Shown here one piece after another: positions 60,960-64,000 of a stretch of 64,000 nucleotides of DNA. Within the stretch, counting starts at the first letter, position 1. The number at the start of each line of letters is the position of its first letter. The position numbers were made by a program, and so were the translations under genes. The notes beneath the pieces were generated by a model. The model had not been told where the DNA came from. It saw nothing but the letters and a program-made list of their open reading frames with translations, and searched no databases. Source of the DNA: Rhynchopus sp. YZ270_cl-10 (Eukaryota; Euglenozoa; Diplonemea; Diplonemida; Diplonemidae); the NCBI GenBank assembly GCA_964035575.1, contig OZ037907.1:496001-560000 (forward strand), given 5' to 3'.

Positions 60960-61195
60960 AAAAGCGTTGAGATGTTTTTGAAAAAGGTGAAATAGTAGGA
61001 TCGGTAGGTAAGTAAAGTTGTTTTCGTTGATTGCACAATTCTCCTGTTTGAGGGATGATTGGAGACTGCACCGGTAATCCTATTTCTCCTTTAAAGCAAG
61101 CTTCGTAGGAATAAGAAAAAAAAATAAACAGAAAGAGCTCAATTTAAAGAAAAGTTTATAAGATGATCCTAAGCCTCTCCGTGCTTAGTCACCTT
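60960..61195 (+). repeat. ~135-bp repeat followed by an AAGATGA hairpin
   Basis: Positions about 60960-61112 match 32234-32370 and 63240-63382 (TTTTCGTTGATTG, GATTGG, TTTCTCCTTT, GCTTCGTAGG). The hairpin at 61160-61195 has the standard CTAAGC/GCTTAG stem with an eight-base loop, CTCTCCGT. Confidence 0.55.
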
Positions 61196-61702
61196 ATCAT
61201 ATTCGTTATCGCACAGCATCAGCTGCGCTGGCTTCCACAAGACAAATTTAAAAGACTGTCTTTGGCAGAGCTGTGCATCGAAGCAGAAAGGTTGTCAGAT
61301 GACCAAAACTGTACCTTAGCCCACCTTAACACAACGAAGCTGAGCACACAAAAAAATGCCTCAGAATGACATTGCAAATGATACTTTCCTCATCGTTTTA
61401 TTTTATGCCATCGTTCTAACACCTCCCATACACCATACCATCGTCTGTGAACTGAAACGCGGTTTCTGACGTCATTATGTGTATACTGTTCAAAAGATCA
61501 AAAAAAAAAGGCTGCTCAGAGATGTGGAGAAGTGCTGTTTTCGACGCAATGCGCTGTGTACTGAGAAGCTCGCTCTGCCTCAATCTATAGTGTAAGAGGC
61601 TTGTGTCACGTCTGCGGTGAAGTGTAGAAATGGGAAGAGGGAGGGGGTGGGAAGGGGTGTGCAGGGGTCCTGTTGTGTGCATCACTACAAAATAAAAACT
61701 GT

Positions 61703-62824
61703 TACCGTATTCGGAAAAATGTTGCAACGTAAAAATGTTGGAACGTAAAAATGTTGTAACGGAATAATGTTGTAACGCTGCGGATCGCGGGAAGTTGTAA
61801 CTTTATTCCGTTACAACATTTTTATGACTGGGGTGAACTTTGTCTTAGGGATTTTTTTTTGGAACAGTCGGCATAATCCCCAACCTCACACACCACACCC
61901 CAATTTCAAGCCGATAATTAGTGTTTCAGGTTTTTCGACGTCCTCCCCCACCCCTCACCCAAATAAAAAATGAAACAAATGGGATTAGCCCAATTCTGCA
62001 AGCGCCGCAATCCCCACGAGCCTGTTTCGGAAGGAGGAGATGCCCCCAACCTGGCGTTCCTTGCTGGTAGCGCCGCAAGCGCAGTGGGGCTAGACGACAG
62101 CACATCTCGTGCTGTCGCAAATGAGGTCAGCGCTGCAAGCAGCACGCGAGCGGGAAAGGGGAAGTCTTTTTCCCTCGAGGAGCGGCGGCAGATCGGACAA
62201 GCCTGCCGGGACAGGGCTGGCGACCTGAACAGGACGCTGGCTTACTGGAACGACCCCCGCGCAGACCCCCCACGACGCGTCCTGGTGAAAGGAACCCTGA
62301 GCCGCCTGTTCAAGAAGTTCAGGGAGGAGGAGGCACTGAAGCTGCGGAACTCCCTTAACGGAGTCGACATGCCTGCCCCGACGGAGCCGAATCGCGGCCG
62401 ACCGAGCGTGCTGTCTCCCGAAGAGAGTGCAACGGTGATGCACTTGTTGCGCATAATCCGCGCCAGCGGTGGAACTGTCACATCCGTTGTGGGAAGTGCA
62501 ACTGCGCGGGCACTTGTGAAGGAGTCGTCTACTCCTCAAAGGCTGGATGACTCCTCCTCGCTCGGACCGGACTGGGCACGGAAGTACCTCGGCAGGCACG
62601 GCTGGGCGTTGAGGTCCTCGACAACGTCATTTGTCGTGCCCTCGGAGGTATGATTTTTGATACCTCCAAGGGGTTGAACAATAAATTTTGGCTCGCACCA
62701 GCAAAAATCCCTAAGACAAAAATAAACCCCAAAAAAATGTTGTAACGGAATAATGTTGTAACGCTGGGCCATTTTTTCCAGCGTTACAACATTATTCCGT
62801 TGCAACATTTTTCCGTCTACGGTA
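61703..62824 (+). mobile_element. pogo-like DNA transposon, internally deleted, TA-flanked
   Basis: The inverted ends CCGTATTCGGAAAAATGTTG and CCGTAGACGGAAAAATGTTG are bounded by TA at both sides and followed by two to four copies of AAAATGTTGTAACG in each end. The interior encodes a 227-aa DNA-binding protein but no DDE catalytic domain, so this copy depends on another for movement. TA target and CENP-B/pogo-like protein agree. Confidence 0.78.
61970..62653 (+). CDS. pogo/CENP-B-like DNA-binding protein lacking DDE domain, 227 aa
   Basis: Starts at ATG 61970. Residues about 65-115 form a first helix-turn-helix (SFSLEERRQIGQACRDRAG ... VLVKGTLSRLFKKFREEE). Residues about 140-227 resemble the CENPB/pogo HTH: RGRPSVLSPEESATVMHLLR and a terminal WARKYLGRHGWALRSSTT, close to the W-x-x-x-F-L-x-R-H-x-L-x-L-R-x-x-T-S signature of that family. 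The frame stops where the DDE transposase should begin. It may bind the element ends and act as a repressor, or be a simple remnant. Confidence 0.65.
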   Translation: MKQMGLAQFCKRRNPHEPVSEGGDAPNLAFLAGSAASAVGLDDSTSRAVANEVSAASSTRAGKGKSFSLEERRQIGQACRDRAGDLNRTLAYWNDPRADPPRRVLVKGTLSRLFKKFREEEALKLRNSLNGVDMPAPTEPNRGRPSVLSPEESATVMHLLRIIRASGGTVTSVVGSATARALVKESSTPQRLDDSSSLGPDWARKYLGRHGWALRSSTTSFVVPSEV

Positions 62825-63704
62825 TCTGAGTTTAAGCTAGTCTGATAAAGAAAGAAACGAAATCAGAAAAAGAATTTTTCGTTGATCGCACCGGATTTTT
62901 GTGGAGTGTGTAGGGACAAAATCAAAAAACTTTTCTGTGAATAAGTTGTGTCGTGTTTACATCGCTCACACCAAAAAATTCGGGCACAACTCAGATATGT
63001 TTTCATTTCCTCCCCTACAACCTTTGCAAGGCAGTTGTCACAAAAGAAAATCTAACTTTTATCTTTTCTATTTCGAACCTATCATTATGTTTTGTACAGA
63101 AATTATTTGTGGGGGGGAAAGGGGGAAAAGAAAAAAAGAAAAAAAACGTTTATAAGATGACCCTAAGCCTCTCAGGCTTAGGGTCATCTTATAAAAACTT
63201 TTGGGTGTGAATCCATACAAGCATAACGGCCGCCATGGTAGTTTTAAAAGAGATAGTAACTCTCATAGGTAAAAGGAAAAAGGTTTTTTTTTTTCGTTGG
63301 TTCCTCAATTACCCGGAGGAGGGGGTGATTGGCGACGGTATTGGAGATACTATTTCTCCTTTTAAGCTACGCTTTGTAGGTAAATTTAGAAGAAAAAAAT
63401 GCTCAATCCACTCCCGTCGTGACTGTGGGGGGGGGGGGGGGGGGTAGGGGGGGTCACATCCCATGTTAAAAGTGAGGACACCGACCAAAAAAATTTTTTT
63501 TTGAGAAAAAAATAGACATCACCCTGAAAAACCAGAAAATATGGTCCCCAGGTGACCTACAATTCAATTCCGCCTGGTTTTGGACACTTCTGAGCACTTG
63601 TGGGGGTCTAATTCGAATTTTTCAAAATATATCCGTTTCGCTTGATCAGATCTCGACCGTTTGTTGCATTGCACGCTTCCACCTGCCGACACTCTTTTTT
63701 TTTT
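62825..63704. other. Spacer before the second tyrosine-recombinase element
   Basis: Holds a perfect 22-bp-arm hairpin at 63149-63195 and the third ~135-bp repeat copy at 63240-63382, then a G run at 63427-63444. No gene is seen. Confidence 0.5.
63149..63195. repeat. Perfect hairpin version of the AAGATGA family
   Basis: Arms of 22 bases (TTTATAAGATGACCCTAAGC plus CT) pair without mismatch around CTC. In other copies the 3' arm is TCACCTT; here it is GGTCATCTT, fully complementary. Confidence 0.75.
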
Positions 63705-64000
63705 TATATCACATGTGAAAATGACTTTTTGCTGGGATCCTTCACAAACGGGGCGTGAAATAAAGTGAGCTTTTTTTCACGCTTGCTCTTAGTAATTTCG
63801 CTGGAGGCGTGAAAAAAAGTTTCACTGGCGTGAAAAAAAGTTTCACTGTTTTCTGTCAGTCACAAAACCACACACTCCACCCTACAAATCATGCCAAGGA
63901 CCAAGAAGAAGGAGGCTATGGAGGATCTGTATGAGACCGAGCTTCTGGCAGGGTTGAAGTCAAGCACTGCATACAAAACGGAGTGGAATAAGTTTTTACA
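63705..64000 (+). mobile_element. Tyrosine-recombinase transposon, copy 2 (cut by window end)
   Basis: From TATATCACATGTGAAAATGA onward it is base-identical to the right end of the first element, read on the other strand, including the terminal repeat, the 30-bp palindrome, the 21-bp tandem repeats and the first 37 codons. Both copies are flanked outside by a T (A) run. Confidence 0.85.
63891..64000 (+). CDS. Tyrosine recombinase, N-terminal part
   Basis: The first 36 complete codons, MPRTKKKEAMEDLYETELLA onward, identical to 9942-9833. The gene continues beyond the window. Confidence 0.85.
   Translation, partial: MPRTKKKEAMEDLYETELLAGLKSSTAYKTEWNKFL

Overview
This window looks like nuclear DNA of a unicellular eukaryote. 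An affinity with Euglenozoa (a diplonemid, euglenid or kinetoplastid relative) is my best inference but is not proven. Four things point that way. First, every host gene I can support lies on the minus strand across about 46 kb, as in polycistronic gene arrays. Second, several start codons have a pyrimidine-rich CAG acceptor 30 to 50 bases upstream, as spliced-leader addition would need. Third, histone H3 carries the QKAPFQRLVR block known from kinetoplastids. Fourth, the intact LINE resembles the ingi/L1Tc group in its domains, a 2A-like motif and remnants of an HDV-like ribozyme. Cis-spliced GT-AG introns of 56 to 2007 nt are present.

Layout. 0.3-8.4 kb: repeat debris, then an apparently intact non-LTR retrotransposon on the plus strand. 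8.5-10.1 kb: a compact tyrosine-recombinase transposon with terminal inverted repeats; the start of an identical second copy closes the window at 63.7-64 kb. 12.2-15.5 kb: a CCDC6-like coiled-coil gene whose first intron holds five repeats. 17.6-21.4 kb: a WD40/coiled-coil/lysine-rich/PDZ protein. 22-28 kb: a deleted eIF4A copy between duplicated flanks, a small two-exon gene and the parental four-exon eIF4A gene. 28.3-29.3 kb: a coiled-coil gene. 32.7-35.7 kb: a glycine-rich, collagen-like protein. 37-39.4 kb: a three-exon gene with SHIPPO-like motifs. 39.4-52 kb: a gene-poor stretch filled with nested DNA transposons, foldback elements and small hairpins. 52-55.5 kb: a small unknown gene and a membrane adenylate cyclase. 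55.7-58.6 kb: one gene each for H3, H2A, H2B and H4. 59.7-62.8 kb: MITEs and a pogo-like element carrying only a DNA-binding protein.

The most unusual content is non-coding. A family of roughly 35-nt hairpins with a CTCTCGT loop and compensatory stem changes is scattered across the window. A separate roughly 50-nt unit has a constant start and an A-rich tail, as if retroposed from a small RNA. There are many foldback elements, several with exact target-site duplications. None of this could be tested by database search; all family names rest on motifs read from the sequence.
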